Source of the DNA: PALSA-505 sp035308365
Lineage (GTDB): Bacteria > Actinomycetota > Actinomycetes > Streptosporangiales > Streptosporangiaceae
Direction of reading: 5' to 3'
DNA length: 64,000 nt
NCBI GenBank assembly: GCA_035308365.1
Contig: DATGGU010000076.1
Location: 124,001 to 188,000, forward strand
The stretch's first letter is position 1. Each line of letters opens with the position of its first letter. Below the pieces are notes generated by a model, which was not told the origin of the DNA, did not search any database, and was given only the letters and a program-made list of their open reading frames with translations. Positions 1 to 13,526 of the stretch are shown piece after piece. A program made the position numbers and the translations under genes.

Positions 1-3392
<3,392 letters not shown>

Positions 3393-3403
3393 GCCGTAGA
3401 TAA

Positions 3404-3443
3404 GCAGGGAGCCGCCGGGCTTGCGGGCCTGGCGGCTCCCTGC
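3404..3443 (+). terminator. rpoC downstream hairpin terminator
   Basis: Perfect 13-bp inverted repeat (GCAGGGAGCCGCC at 3404-3416 against 3431-3443), extendable by four inner pairs, starting 11 bases after the rpoC stop. There is no long T-run, as is common for actinobacterial terminators. It separates rpoBC from the str operon. Confidence 0.75.
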
Positions 3444-3518
3444 TGCCTGTGGAATGTGTGGGCGGTCCGTGGTGTTGCACGTAAGGCTGGCCTTGGTGGG
3501 CGGACTTTTCCATTCGCT

Positions 3519-3548
3519 TTGACCAGCACACGAATCGTTGGGTAATCT
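3519..3548 (+). promoter_or_regulatory. Candidate promoter of the str operon
   Basis: TTGACC (3519-3524) and TAATCT (3543-3548) are separated by 18 bases and match sigma-70 type -35 and -10 boxes. This is the best match between the rpoC terminator and rpsL. It would give a long leader for rpsL. The assignment rests on sequence alone. Confidence 0.45.
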
Positions 3549-3906
3549 TGGCGATCGTGCCCGTGCGAAAGCGGGCGCGCGCGCGTGCTAATGACTTACG
3601 GGGTCCACCGGACCGCGTTGTCGCTGGTTCGCGTGGCCCGGAGCCTGCTTGGCCCGGGACCGTGAGCACCAGGCGCGCGGGATTCCTCCCTCACGAAAGT
3701 CCGGCCACCATGCTGGCGGCCGGAACGCCGTGGTGATGCCGACACACCCGACCCCGGGGGTCGGCGGACAGGGGGAAACCCGCAGGTCACGGTGGTACGG
3801 TCCGGCTCAAAAAGGCCCCAGATCGGGTCGAAAAACACACCCGGTCGCACGTCCTTGGAACAGCGCCCGCCAGGCGCGACGAAGCATAAAGAAAGACGGA
3901 GACGCG

Positions 3907-4281
3907 GTGCCCACGATCCAGCAACTGGTCCGCAAGGGCCGGCAGGACAAGACAGGCAAGAGCAAGACGCCGGCGCTCAAGGCCAGCCCGCAGCGCCGGG
4001 GAGTATGCACGCGCGTCTACACGACCACGCCCAGGAAGCCGAACTCGGCCCTCCGCAAGGTGGCCAGGGTCAGGCTCACCAGTCACATCGAGGTCACCGC
4101 CTACATCCCGGGCGTCGGCCACAACCTGCAGGAGCACTCCATCGTGCTGGTCAGGGGTGGCCGGGTGCGCGACCTGCCCGGCGTTCGCTACAAGATCATC
4201 CGCGGCTCGCTGGACACCCAGGGCGTCCGTAACCGCAAGCAGGCCAGAAGCCGCTACGGCGCGAAGAAGGAGAAGAGCTGA
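3907..4281 (+). CDS. rpsL: 30S ribosomal protein S12
   Basis: Decoding-centre protein of the small subunit, 124 residues, the normal family length. The conserved segments TTPRKPNSALRK and PGVGHNLQEHS, where streptomycin-resistance lysines lie in this family, look wild type. The start is the GTG at 3907, with GGAG at 3898-3901 as ribosome binding site; the mature protein begins PTIQQLVRKG as in other actinobacteria. It is the first gene of the str operon, one base before rpsG's start. Confidence 0.97.
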   Translation: MPTIQQLVRKGRQDKTGKSKTPALKASPQRRGVCTRVYTTTPRKPNSALRKVARVRLTSHIEVTAYIPGVGHNLQEHSIVLVRGGRVRDLPGVRYKIIRGSLDTQGVRNRKQARSRYGAKKEKS

Positions 4282-4282
4282 C

Positions 4283-4753
4283 ATGCCGCGCAAAGGCCCA
4301 GCGACCGCCCGGCGGCTGGTGACCGACCCGGTCTACGGCTCGCCGCTCGTTACCGCGCTTGTCAACAAGGTTCTGCTGGATGGCAAGCGGTCCCTGGCGG
4401 AGCGGATCGTGTATGGCGCGCTCGAAGGGTGCCGGGACAAGTCCGGCAACGACCCGGTGGTCACCCTGAAGCGCGCCCTGGACAACGTCAAGCCCACCCT
4501 GGAGGTGAAGAGCCGCCGGGTCGGTGGCGCCACCTACCAGGTGCCCATCGAGGTCCGTGCCTCCCGGAGCACCACCCTGGCGCTGCGCTGGATCGTGATG
4601 TACTCGCGCCAGCGCAGGGAGAAGACCATGACCGAGCGGCTGATGAACGAGCTGCTCGACGCGAGCAACGGCCTCGGGGCGAGCGTGAAGCGCCGCGAGG
4701 ACACGCACAAGATGGCCGAGTCCAACAAGGCCTTCGCGCACTACCGCTGGTAA
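4283..4753 (+). CDS. rpsG: 30S ribosomal protein S7
   Basis: Primary assembly protein of the 3' domain of 16S rRNA, 156 residues, the standard length. It begins MPRKGPATARR and ends FAHYRW, both typical. The ATG lies one base after the rpsL stop, so the two are probably translationally coupled. In other bacteria S7 is the autoregulator of this operon; no regulatory site could be identified here. Confidence 0.97.
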   Translation: MPRKGPATARRLVTDPVYGSPLVTALVNKVLLDGKRSLAERIVYGALEGCRDKSGNDPVVTLKRALDNVKPTLEVKSRRVGGATYQVPIEVRASRSTTLALRWIVMYSRQRREKTMTERLMNELLDASNGLGASVKRREDTHKMAESNKAFAHYRW

Positions 4754-4804
4754 CCCACGAGACGACGACGCGCGACGAGACGAAAGAGACGAGCGGGTAA
4801 TCCT

Positions 4805-4875
4805 GCTCGCTGGCAGCGGCAGCTTGGCCATTGCCCGCGATGCTAGCCCGGGGGCGGACCCCCCGGACCCCCGCG
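4805..4875. repeat. Dispersed two-hairpin repeat, copy A (degenerate)
   Basis: Most diverged of four related intergenic sequences. It starts GCTCGCTGG and ends with a GC-rich palindrome (CCGGGGG-CGGA-CCCCCCGG) followed by ACCCCCGCG, as in copies B (25753-25824) and C (35017-35091). It fills most of the rpsG-fusA gap and abuts the fusA ribosome binding site. Confidence 0.55.
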
Positions 4876-4890
4876 AAAAGAGAGGAAGCA

Positions 4891-6987
<2,097 letters not shown>

Positions 6988-7077
6988 CCGGAGCGCACAG
7001 CGCACAGGTAGCCAGGCACAGAAGTTAGCTAGCAACCGCCGGCATCCGGCGGGGAAGATCGCAACGAGGAGACACCA

Positions 7078-8271
7078 GTGGCGAAGGCCAAGTTCGAGCG
7101 GACCAAGCCGCACGTGAACATCGGCACCATCGGGCACATCGACCACGGCAAGACAACGCTGACCGCGGCGATCACCCGGGTGCTGCATGAGAAGTTCCCG
7201 GACCTCAATCCGTTCTATGCGTTCGACCAGATCGACAACGCGAAGGAAGAGCGCGAGCGGGGTATCACGATCTCGATCTCGCACGTCGAGTATCAGACCG
7301 AGAACCGGCACTATGCGCACGTGGACTGCCCGGGTCACGCCGACTACATCAAGAACATGATCACCGGTGCGGCGCAGATGGACGGCGCGATCCTGGTCGT
7401 GGCGGCCACCGACGGCCCGATGCCGCAGACTCGCGAGCACGTGCTGCTCGCCCGCCAGGTCGGCGTGCCCTACATCGTGGTGGCGCTGAACAAGGCCGAC
7501 ATGGTGGACGACGAGGAGATCCTCGAGCTGGTCGAGCTCGAGGTCCGGGACCTGCTCACCGAGTACGAGTTCCCCGGCGACGACGTGCCGGTGGTCCGGG
7601 TATCCGCGCTCAAGGCCCTGGAGGGCGACGCGCAGTGGAGTGAGAAGGTAGCCGAGCTGCTCCAGGCCTGCGACGACAGCATCCCGGAGCCGCTGCGGGA
7701 GACCGAGAAGCCGTTCCTGATGCCGGTCGAGGACGTGTTCTCGATCACCGGCCGCGGCACGGTCGTGACCGGCCGGATCGAGCGCGGTGTCATCCACACC
7801 GGCGAGACGGTCGACATCATCGGCATCAAGGAGAAGCCGCAGTCCACCACCGTCACAGGCGTGGAGATGTTCCGCAAGATCCTCGACGAGGGCATGGCGG
7901 GCGACAACGTCGGCCTGCTGCTGCGCGGCATCAAGCGCGAGGAAGTGGAGCGCGGCCAGGTCGTCATCAAGCCGGGCACCAACACCCCGCACACCGAGTT
8001 CATGGGCCAGGTCTACATCCTGTCCAAGGACGAGGGCGGACGGCACACCCCGTTCTTCAACAACTACCGGCCACAGTTCTACTTCCGTACCACGGACGTG
8101 ACCGGCGTGGTGAACCTCCCCGAGGGCACCGAGATGGTGATGCCCGGGGACAACACCGAGATGCGGGTGGAGCTCATCCAGCCCATCGCCATGGAGGAAG
8201 GCCTCCTGTTCGCGATCCGCGAGGGTGGCCACACCGTCGGCTCCGGCCGAGTCATCAAGATCATCAAGTAG
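7078..8271 (+). CDS. tuf: Elongation factor Tu
   Basis: GTPase that delivers aminoacyl-tRNA to the ribosome; 397 residues. Motifs GHIDHGKT (19-26), DCPGHADY and NKAD are intact, followed by the two beta-barrel domains. The GTG start is preceded by CGAGGAG. It lies 90 bases after fusA and closes the str operon. A perfect 15-bp hairpin follows the stop. The sequence does not show whether a second tuf exists elsewhere. Confidence 0.98.
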   Translation: MAKAKFERTKPHVNIGTIGHIDHGKTTLTAAITRVLHEKFPDLNPFYAFDQIDNAKEERERGITISISHVEYQTENRHYAHVDCPGHADYIKNMITGAAQMDGAILVVAATDGPMPQTREHVLLARQVGVPYIVVALNKADMVDDEEILELVELEVRDLLTEYEFPGDDVPVVRVSALKALEGDAQWSEKVAELLQACDDSIPEPLRETEKPFLMPVEDVFSITGRGTVVTGRIERGVIHTGETVDIIGIKEKPQSTTVTGVEMFRKILDEGMAGDNVGLLLRGIKREEVERGQVVIKPGTNTPHTEFMGQVYILSKDEGGRHTPFFNNYRPQFYFRTTDVTGVVNLPEGTEMVMPGDNTEMRVELIQPIAMEEGLLFAIREGGHTVGSGRVIKIIK

Positions 8272-8283
8272 GTACAACCCTAT

Positions 8284-8336
8284 GGTGTCCCGCCTGGCGT
8301 ACCGGCCAGGCGGGACACCGCCGGGGTTGGCCCCGG
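8284..8336 (+). terminator. Double hairpin between tuf and rpsJ
   Basis: Two adjacent perfect hairpins. The first has a 15-bp stem (GGTGTCCCGCCTGGC, 8284-8298, with 8305-8319) and a 6-base loop. The second has a 6-bp stem (CCGGGG/CCCCGG, 8321-8336). There is no T-run. They could end str transcripts, protect the tuf 3' end, or be part of an S10 leader. Confidence 0.6.
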
Positions 8337-8382
8337 GCACCGAAACAGCGGCAGAACAGACAGCGAAGGACACCGAAGCCAC

Positions 8383-8691
8383 ATGGCGGGACAGAAGATC
8401 CGCATCCGGCTCAAGGCATACGACCATGAGGTCATCGATGACTCGGCGCGCAAGATCGTCGACACGGTGACGCGGACCGGCGCGCGTGTGGCCGGCCCAG
8501 TGCCGCTGCCCACGGAGAAGAACGTGTACTGCGTCATCAGGTCCCCGCACAAGTACAAGGACTCGCGTGAGCACTTCGAGATGCGCACGCACAAGCGCCT
8601 GATCGACATCATCGACCCGACGCCCAAGACGGTGGACTCGCTGATGCGGCTCGACCTGCCGGCCGGCGTCGACATCGAGATCAAGCTCTGA
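8383..8691 (+). CDS. rpsJ: 30S ribosomal protein S10
   Basis: Small-subunit head protein, 102 residues, also the NusE transcription antitermination partner in bacteria. It begins AGQKIRIRLKAYDHEVID and contains the conserved SPHKYKDSREHFEMRTHKR stretch. The ATG at 8383 follows a purine-rich segment rather than a strong Shine-Dalgarno. It opens the S10 operon. Confidence 0.97.
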   Translation: MAGQKIRIRLKAYDHEVIDDSARKIVDTVTRTGARVAGPVPLPTEKNVYCVIRSPHKYKDSREHFEMRTHKRLIDIIDPTPKTVDSLMRLDLPAGVDIEIKL

Positions 8692-8704
8692 GGTGCGCCC
8701 CGAC

Positions 8705-9403
8705 ATGAACAGGCAGATCAAGGGAGTCCTGGGCACCAAGCTCGGCATGACCCAGGTCTTCGATGATGACGGCCGGATCGTACCGGTGACGGTAGTCAAG
8801 GCCGGGCCGTGCGTGGTGACAGCCGTGCGGACCGCCGAGCGCGACGGTTACGCCGGCGTTCAGCTTGGCTACGGCGAGATCAACCCGCGGAAGGTGACCA
8901 AGCCGGTGGCCGGTCACTTCAGCGCGGCCGGCGTGACACCACGCCGGTATCTCGCCGAACTGCGCACCTCGGACGCCAGCGAGTACACCCTCGGCCAGGA
9001 GATCACCGCCGAGACCTTCGCCGCGGGCCAGATCGTCGACGTGACGGGCAAGAGCAAGGGCAAGGGCACCGCGGGCGTCATGAAGCGGCACGGATTCGGC
9101 GGGCTCGGCGCCTCGCACGGTACCCAGCGCAAGCACCGCGCGCCCGGGTCCATCGGCGGCTGCGCCACCCCGGGCCGGGTCTTCAAAGGCCTGCGCATGG
9201 CGGGCCGGATGGGCAATGAGCGGACCACGGTGCAGAACCTGGCCGTACATGCGGTGGACGCCGACCGCGGGCTGCTGCTCATCAAGGGCGCGGTGCCCGG
9301 CTCCAAGGGCAGCCTCGTCCTGATCCGCACCGCGGTCAAGACACCGGTCACTGTGCTTGCTGGCGCGCCTGCGGCACGACCAAGCACGGAGGGCGCGGCC
9401 TGA
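8705..9403 (+). CDS. rplC: 50S ribosomal protein L3
   Basis: Early-assembling large-subunit protein whose loop reaches towards the peptidyl-transferase centre; 232 residues from the ATG at 8705 (MNRQIKGVLGTKLGMTQ). GAGG overlapping the rpsJ stop serves as ribosome binding site. A GTG at 8693 would add four residues and cannot be excluded. The conserved segment GFGGLGASHGTQRKHRAPGS is present. The stop overlaps the rplD start (TGATG). Confidence 0.95.
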   Translation: MNRQIKGVLGTKLGMTQVFDDDGRIVPVTVVKAGPCVVTAVRTAERDGYAGVQLGYGEINPRKVTKPVAGHFSAAGVTPRRYLAELRTSDASEYTLGQEITAETFAAGQIVDVTGKSKGKGTAGVMKRHGFGGLGASHGTQRKHRAPGSIGGCATPGRVFKGLRMAGRMGNERTTVQNLAVHAVDADRGLLLIKGAVPGSKGSLVLIRTAVKTPVTVLAGAPAARPSTEGAA

Positions 9404-10065
9404 TGAAGACAGTAAGCATCGTCTCGGCCGGCGGCGAGACGTCGGGAACGGCCGAGCTGCCCGACGAGATCTTCGACGCCCAGGCGAACATCCCGCTCAT
9501 GCACCAGGTCGTGGTGGCGCAGCAGGCGGCGGCCCGGCAGGGCACGCACGCCACCCGCACCCGCGGCCAGGTCAGCGGCGGGGGCAAGAAGCCCTACCGG
9601 CAGAAGGGCACCGGCCGGGCCCGGCAGGGTTCGACCCGCGCCCCGCACTACGTGGGTGGCGGCACGGTGCACGGCCCGCAGCCGCGCTCCTACGTCAAGC
9701 GGACCCCGAAGAAGATGAAGGCGGCGGCGCTGCGGGGCGCGCTCTCCGAGCGGGCCAGGCACGACCGGGTGCACGTGGTGGCCTCCTTCGTGACCGACGG
9801 CGAGCCGCGGACCTCCGGCGCGGTCACCCTGCTGAGCGAGATCACCGGCACCAGGCGCGGCATCGGCGCGCTCGTGGTCCTGCACCGCGACGACGAGCTG
9901 GCCTGGAAGAGCCTGCGCAACGTGCCCGGCGTGCACGTGCTGGCCGTCGACCAGCTCAACACCTACGACGTGCTGAACAGCGACCACGTGGTCTTCACGG
10001 AGCAGGCGCTGTCGGTCTTCCTCGGGCGCGGCGACAGCGCCGAGAACAAGGAGGCGGACGAATGA
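9403..10065 (+). CDS. rplD: 50S ribosomal protein L4
   Basis: Large-subunit protein lining the exit tunnel, 220 residues. The extended tunnel loop is recognisable in GGGKKPYRQKGTGRARQGS. In many bacteria L4 also represses its own operon. Start and stop overlap both neighbours (TGATG with rplC, ATGA with rplW), indicating coupled translation. Confidence 0.96.
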   Translation: MKTVSIVSAGGETSGTAELPDEIFDAQANIPLMHQVVVAQQAAARQGTHATRTRGQVSGGGKKPYRQKGTGRARQGSTRAPHYVGGGTVHGPQPRSYVKRTPKKMKAAALRGALSERARHDRVHVVASFVTDGEPRTSGAVTLLSEITGTRRGIGALVVLHRDDELAWKSLRNVPGVHVLAVDQLNTYDVLNSDHVVFTEQALSVFLGRGDSAENKEADE

Positions 10066-10367
10066 GCAACGGGCGGATCGCGAACCCGCGGGACATCCTG
10101 CTCAGGCCGGTCATCTCGGAGAAGAGCTACCGGCTCGCCGACGACGGCAAGTACACCTTCCTTGTCGACCCCGACGCGAACAAGACACAGATCAGGCAGG
10201 CCGTGGAGGCCATCTTCACGGTCCGGGTCACCGGCGTGAACACGTCCAACCGGCCGGGCAAGCGGCGCAGAACGCGCTTCGGGTACGGCAAGCGGCCTGA
10301 CACCAAACGTGCCATCGTCAGCCTCGCCGAGGGAGACAGGATCGACCTGTTCGGCCCGGTCAGCTAG
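10062..10367 (+). CDS. rplW: 50S ribosomal protein L23
   Basis: Large-subunit protein at the tunnel exit, docking site for trigger factor and SRP; 101 residues. It starts MSNGRIANPRDILLRPVISEKSY, typical of actinobacteria, with the basic hairpin NRPGKRRRTRFGYGKRPD. The ATG overlaps the rplD stop by four bases. Confidence 0.96.
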   Translation: MSNGRIANPRDILLRPVISEKSYRLADDGKYTFLVDPDANKTQIRQAVEAIFTVRVTGVNTSNRPGKRRRTRFGYGKRPDTKRAIVSLAEGDRIDLFGPVS

Positions 10368-10402
10368 CGGCCGAGCAGACATCCGAGGAGATCACAGCAG
10401 CC

Positions 10403-11236
10403 ATGGCCATCCGCAAGTACAAGCCGACAACCCCCGGCAGGCGGGGCGCGAGCGGCGCCAGCTTCGCCGAGATCACGCGAAGCGAGCCGGAGAAGTCCCT
10501 GGTCCGCCCGTTGCATTCGACCGGCGGCAGGAACGTACACGGCCGGATCACCACCAGGCATCAAGGTGGTGGCCACAAGCGCGCCTACCGCGTGATCGAC
10601 TTCCGCCGCGCGGACAAGGACGGCATCCCGGCGAAGGTCGCGCACATCGAGTACGACCCCAACCGGACCGCCCGGATCGCCCTGCTGCACTACGTGGACG
10701 GGGAGAAGCGCTACATCGTCTGCCCCGAGGGGCTGCACCAGGGCGACATGGTGGAGAATGGCCCGGGCGCCGACATCAAGCCCGGCAACTGCCTGCCGCT
10801 GCGCAACATCCCCACCGGCACGGTCCTGCACGCCATCGAGCTGCGCCCCGGCGGCGGTGCCAAGATCGCCCGCTCGGCGGGGTCCGGGGTCCAGTTGCTG
10901 GCCAAGGAGGGCGGGTACGCGCAGTTGCGCATGCCCTCCGGTGAGATCCGGCGGGTCGGCGTGGCCTGCCGCGCCACCGTCGGCGAGGTGGGCAACTCCG
11001 AGCAGGGCAACATCAAGCTCGGCAAGGCCGGCCGCAACCGGTGGAAGGGCAAGCGCCCCTCCGTCCGCGGTGTGGCCATGAACCCCGTCGATCACCCGCT
11101 TGGCGGCGGTGAGGGCAAGAGCTCCGGCGGCCGCCACCCGGTCAGCCCCTGGGGCCAGCCCGAGGGACGCACCAGGAAAGCCCACAAGCCGAGCGACCGG
11201 CTGATCACCCGCCGGCGCAGCAGGAAGAAGCGGTAG
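10403..11236 (+). CDS. rplB: 50S ribosomal protein L2
   Basis: Universal large-subunit protein near the peptidyl-transferase centre, 277 residues, normal length. It starts MAIRKYKPTTPGRRGASG and contains the conserved GVAMNPVDHPLGGGEGKS loop with the histidine implicated in activity. The C-terminal tail RRRSRKKR is typical. Preceded by GAGGAG. Confidence 0.97.
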   Translation: MAIRKYKPTTPGRRGASGASFAEITRSEPEKSLVRPLHSTGGRNVHGRITTRHQGGGHKRAYRVIDFRRADKDGIPAKVAHIEYDPNRTARIALLHYVDGEKRYIVCPEGLHQGDMVENGPGADIKPGNCLPLRNIPTGTVLHAIELRPGGGAKIARSAGSGVQLLAKEGGYAQLRMPSGEIRRVGVACRATVGEVGNSEQGNIKLGKAGRNRWKGKRPSVRGVAMNPVDHPLGGGEGKSSGGRHPVSPWGQPEGRTRKAHKPSDRLITRRRSRKKR

Positions 11237-11248
11237 GAGCACCTCGCG

Positions 11249-11527
11249 ATGGTTCGTAGCCTGAAGAAGGGGCCCTTCGTCGACGACCACCTGATGAAGA
11301 AGGTGGACGTGCAGAACGACAGGGGCACCAAGAACGTGATCAAGACGTGGTCGCGGCGTTCCATGATCGTCCCGGCGATGCTTGGGCACACGATCGCCGT
11401 ACACGACGGCCGCAAGCATGTGCCGGTGTTCATCACCGAGGCGATGGTCGGCCACAAGCTGGGCGAGTTCGCACCCACCCGGACCTTCCGCAGCCACGTC
11501 AAGGATGACCGGCGCAGCCGCCGGTAG
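11249..11527 (+). CDS. rpsS: 30S ribosomal protein S19
   Basis: Small-subunit head protein that contacts S13 and the A-site finger; 92 residues. It begins VRSLKKGPFVDDHLMKKV, a highly conserved sequence, and contains WSRRSMIVPAMLGHTIAVHDG. It lies 12 bases after rplB. Confidence 0.97.
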   Translation: MVRSLKKGPFVDDHLMKKVDVQNDRGTKNVIKTWSRRSMIVPAMLGHTIAVHDGRKHVPVFITEAMVGHKLGEFAPTRTFRSHVKDDRRSRR

Positions 11528-11567
11528 TCCCGTTAACCCCGGGCGCAGCCCCGGGTAGGAGGAAACG

Positions 11568-11933
11568 ATGCAAGCCACGGCTACGGCCCGGTTCATCCGC
11601 GTCACGCCAAGGAAGGCGCGGCGCGTGGTGAATCTCATCCGGGGGCTGCCCGCCGAGGAGGCACAGGCGGTGCTCGCCTTCGCTCCCCAGACGGCCAGCG
11701 ATCCCATCGCCAAGGTGCTGGCGAGCGCGATCGCCAACGCCGAGCACACCGCCGCCCGCCCTGACGTGGCGTCGCTGCGGGTGAGCCGGGCCTGGGTGGA
11801 CGAGGGGCCGACGCTCAAGCGGTTCAGGCCACGGGCGCAGGGCCGGGGTTACCGGATCAACAAGCGGACCAGCCACATCACCGTGATCGTCTCGGACGAT
11901 CTGAAGGGTGACAGCAAGGAGAGGACCCGCTAG
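11568..11933 (+). CDS. rplV: 50S ribosomal protein L22
   Basis: Tunnel-lining large-subunit protein, 121 residues. The N-terminal segment RFIRVTPRKARRVVNLIRG and the beta-hairpin end RFRPRAQGRGYRINKRTSHI are present. GGAGGAAACG precedes the ATG. The stop overlaps the rpsC GTG by one base (TAGTG). Confidence 0.97.
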   Translation: MQATATARFIRVTPRKARRVVNLIRGLPAEEAQAVLAFAPQTASDPIAKVLASAIANAEHTAARPDVASLRVSRAWVDEGPTLKRFRPRAQGRGYRINKRTSHITVIVSDDLKGDSKERTR

Positions 11934-12769
11934 TGGGGCAGAAGGTGAACCCGCACGGGTTCAGGCTGGGCATCACCACCGACTTCAAGAGCCGTTGGTA
12001 TGCCGACAAGCTGTACAAGGACTACGTCGCGGAGGACGTGGCGATCCGCCGGATGCTGCAGCGCGGGATGGAACGGGCCGGCATCTCCCGGGTGGAGATC
12101 GAGCGGACCAGGGACCGGGTGCGGGTGGACATCCACACCGCCAGGCCCGGCATCGTGATCGGGCGGCGCGGCGCCGAGGCCGACCGTATCCGTGGCGACC
12201 TGGAGAAGCTGACCAGCAAGCAAATCCAGCTCAACATCCTCGAGGTCAAGAACCCCGAGATCGACGCCCAGCTCGTCGCCCAGGGCGTGGCCGAGCAGCT
12301 GTCCAGCCGCGTCTCGTTCCGCCGCGCCATGCGCAAGGCGATGCAGAGCGCGATGAAGGGCAACGCCAAGGGGATCCGGATCCAGTGCTCCGGCCGCCTC
12401 GGCGGCGCGGAGATGTCGCGGTCGGAGTTCTACCGCGAGGGGCGGGTGCCGCTGCACACGCTCCGGGCGAACATCGACTACGGCTTCTACGAGGCGCGCA
12501 CCACGTTCGGCCGGATCGGTGTCAAGGTCTGGATCTACCTGGGCGAGGCGCCGCTGACCAGGGCCGAGCGGGCGGCGCAGCAGATGGCCCAGCGCGCCGA
12601 GCAGCGCAGGGACCGGCCGCCGCAGCGACGCGCCAGCGGCAGGCGCCCCGGCGGGGCCGGCCAGTCCGGGCCACCCGGGCGGCCAGCCCGTGAGGAGCGC
12701 GCCGACCGTGCACCGGCGGCAGCCGAGCAGCCCGCGGCTCAGGGTGACGCACCCGGAGAGGAGGGCTGA
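11933..12769 (+). CDS. rpsC: 30S ribosomal protein S3
   Basis: Small-subunit protein at the mRNA entry channel with a KH domain (IVIGRRGAEADRIRGDLEKL); 278 residues. The N-terminus GQKVNPHGFRLGITTDF is classic. The last 60 residues are an Arg/Pro/Ala-rich tail common in actinobacteria. The GTG start overlaps the rplV stop. Confidence 0.96.
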   Translation: MGQKVNPHGFRLGITTDFKSRWYADKLYKDYVAEDVAIRRMLQRGMERAGISRVEIERTRDRVRVDIHTARPGIVIGRRGAEADRIRGDLEKLTSKQIQLNILEVKNPEIDAQLVAQGVAEQLSSRVSFRRAMRKAMQSAMKGNAKGIRIQCSGRLGGAEMSRSEFYREGRVPLHTLRANIDYGFYEARTTFGRIGVKVWIYLGEAPLTRAERAAQQMAQRAEQRRDRPPQRRASGRRPGGAGQSGPPGRPAREERADRAPAAAEQPAAQGDAPGEEG

Positions 12770-12772
12770 GTC

Positions 12773-13192
12773 ATGCTCATCCCGCGCAGGGTCAAGCACC
12801 GCAAGCAGCACAGGCCGCCACGCACCGGCATGGCGACCGGGGGTACCCGGGTGACGTTCGGTGAGTACGGCGTGCAGGCGCTCGAGCACTCCTATCTGAC
12901 CAACCGGCAGATCGAGGCGGCTCGTATCGCCATGACCCGGCACATCCGCCGTGGCGGGAAAGTGTGGATCAACATCTACCCGGACCGCCCGCTGACCAAG
13001 AAGCCCGCCGAGACCCGGATGGGGTCCGGCAAGGGCTCGCCGGAGTGGTGGATCGCCAATGTCAAGCCGGGCCGGGTCATGTTCGAGCTGTCCGGTGTGT
13101 CCGAGCCGGTCGCCAGGGAAGCCCTCCGGCTGGCCGCGCACAAGCTGCCAATGAAGTGCCGCTTCGTGAAGCGAGAGGCGGGTGATGCGTGA
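12773..13192 (+). CDS. rplP: 50S ribosomal protein L16
   Basis: Large-subunit protein that organises the A-site region; 139 residues, beginning MLIPRRVKHRKQHRP. The C-terminus AHKLPMKCRFVKREAGDA is the normal family end. The DNA for these last codons (13136-13195) is partly repeated just downstream (13201-13275), making a small extra reading frame before rpmC. Its TGA overlaps an ATG at 13192. Confidence 0.96.
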   Translation: MLIPRRVKHRKQHRPPRTGMATGGTRVTFGEYGVQALEHSYLTNRQIEAARIAMTRHIRRGGKVWINIYPDRPLTKKPAETRMGSGKGSPEWWIANVKPGRVMFELSGVSEPVAREALRLAAHKLPMKCRFVKREAGDA

Positions 13193-13275
13193 TGGTAGTT
13201 GCGCACAAGCTGCCAATGCTCTGCCTATCAAACAACGCCAGCTTCGTGAAGCGAGAGGCGGGTGATGCGTGATGG
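13136..13275. repeat. Tandem partial duplication of the rplP 3' end
   Basis: An 18-bp identical segment (13136-13153 and 13201-13218) and a 35-bp identical segment (13161-13195 and 13241-13275) occur twice in the same order. The first copy has 7 bases between the two segments; the second has an unrelated 22-base AT-richer stretch (13219-13240). The 15-base difference keeps the reading frame. The repeats include the TGATG junction, so both copies end with the same stop/start arrangement. Confidence 0.9.
13192..13272 (+). CDS. 26-residue mini-ORF derived from the L16 tail
   Basis: Exactly fills the space between rplP and rpmC. Its ATG overlaps the rplP TGA, and its own TGA overlaps the rpmC ATG at 13272. 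It would encode MVVAHKLPML...FVKREAGDA, the L16 tail with an eight-residue replacement (LCLSNNAS). With its duplicated upstream GAGAGGCGGG it could be translated by reinitiation. No function is suggested by the sequence. It may simply preserve coupling after a duplication. Confidence 0.45.
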   Translation: MVVAHKLPMLCLSNNASFVKREAGDA

Positions 13276-13526
13276 CCGCCAGCCAGACCGCGACCCAGCT
13301 CCGGACCCAGACCGAGGAAGAGCTCAACATCAAGCTGGCCGAGGCGAAGGCGGAACTGTTCAACCTCCGCTTCCAGGCGGCTACCGGGCAGCTCGAGAGC
13401 CACGGGCGGCTGCGCGCCGTCCGCAAGGAGATCGCGCGGATCTACACCGTCAAGCGTGAGCGCGAGCTCGGCATCGTGACGCTCGTCGAGGAAGGAGAGC
13501 TTGCGGAGGTGCAGGACAGTGAGTGA
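13272..13526 (+). CDS. rpmC: 50S ribosomal protein L29
   Basis: Small helical protein at the tunnel exit; 84 residues, typical for actinobacteria. The conserved core EEELNIKLAEAKAELFNLRF is followed by HGRLRAVRKEIARIYTV. Start ATG 13272 (a GTG codon precedes it directly). GAGAGGCGGG upstream is itself part of the rplP-derived duplication. Its last codons overlap rpsQ. Confidence 0.95.
   Translation: MAASQTATQLRTQTEEELNIKLAEAKAELFNLRFQAATGQLESHGRLRAVRKEIARIYTVKRERELGIVTLVEEGELAEVQDSE

Larger units (their letters stand above)
3393..3906 (+). other. rpoC-rpsL spacer (514 bp)
   Basis: Non-coding spacer holding the rpoC terminator hairpin, a sigma-70-like promoter near 3519-3548 and a leader of about 350 bases before rpsL. 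A reading frame runs into rpsL from 3649, but it has no recognisable content and ribosomal protein S12 normally starts at 3907. No RNA gene was recognised. Confidence 0.6.

Noticed and set aside
8693..8704. GTG 8693 as the rplC start
   Set aside because: Its Shine-Dalgarno would have to lie in the last rpsJ codons, where none is seen. ATG 8705 matches the family N-terminus and has GAGG upstream.
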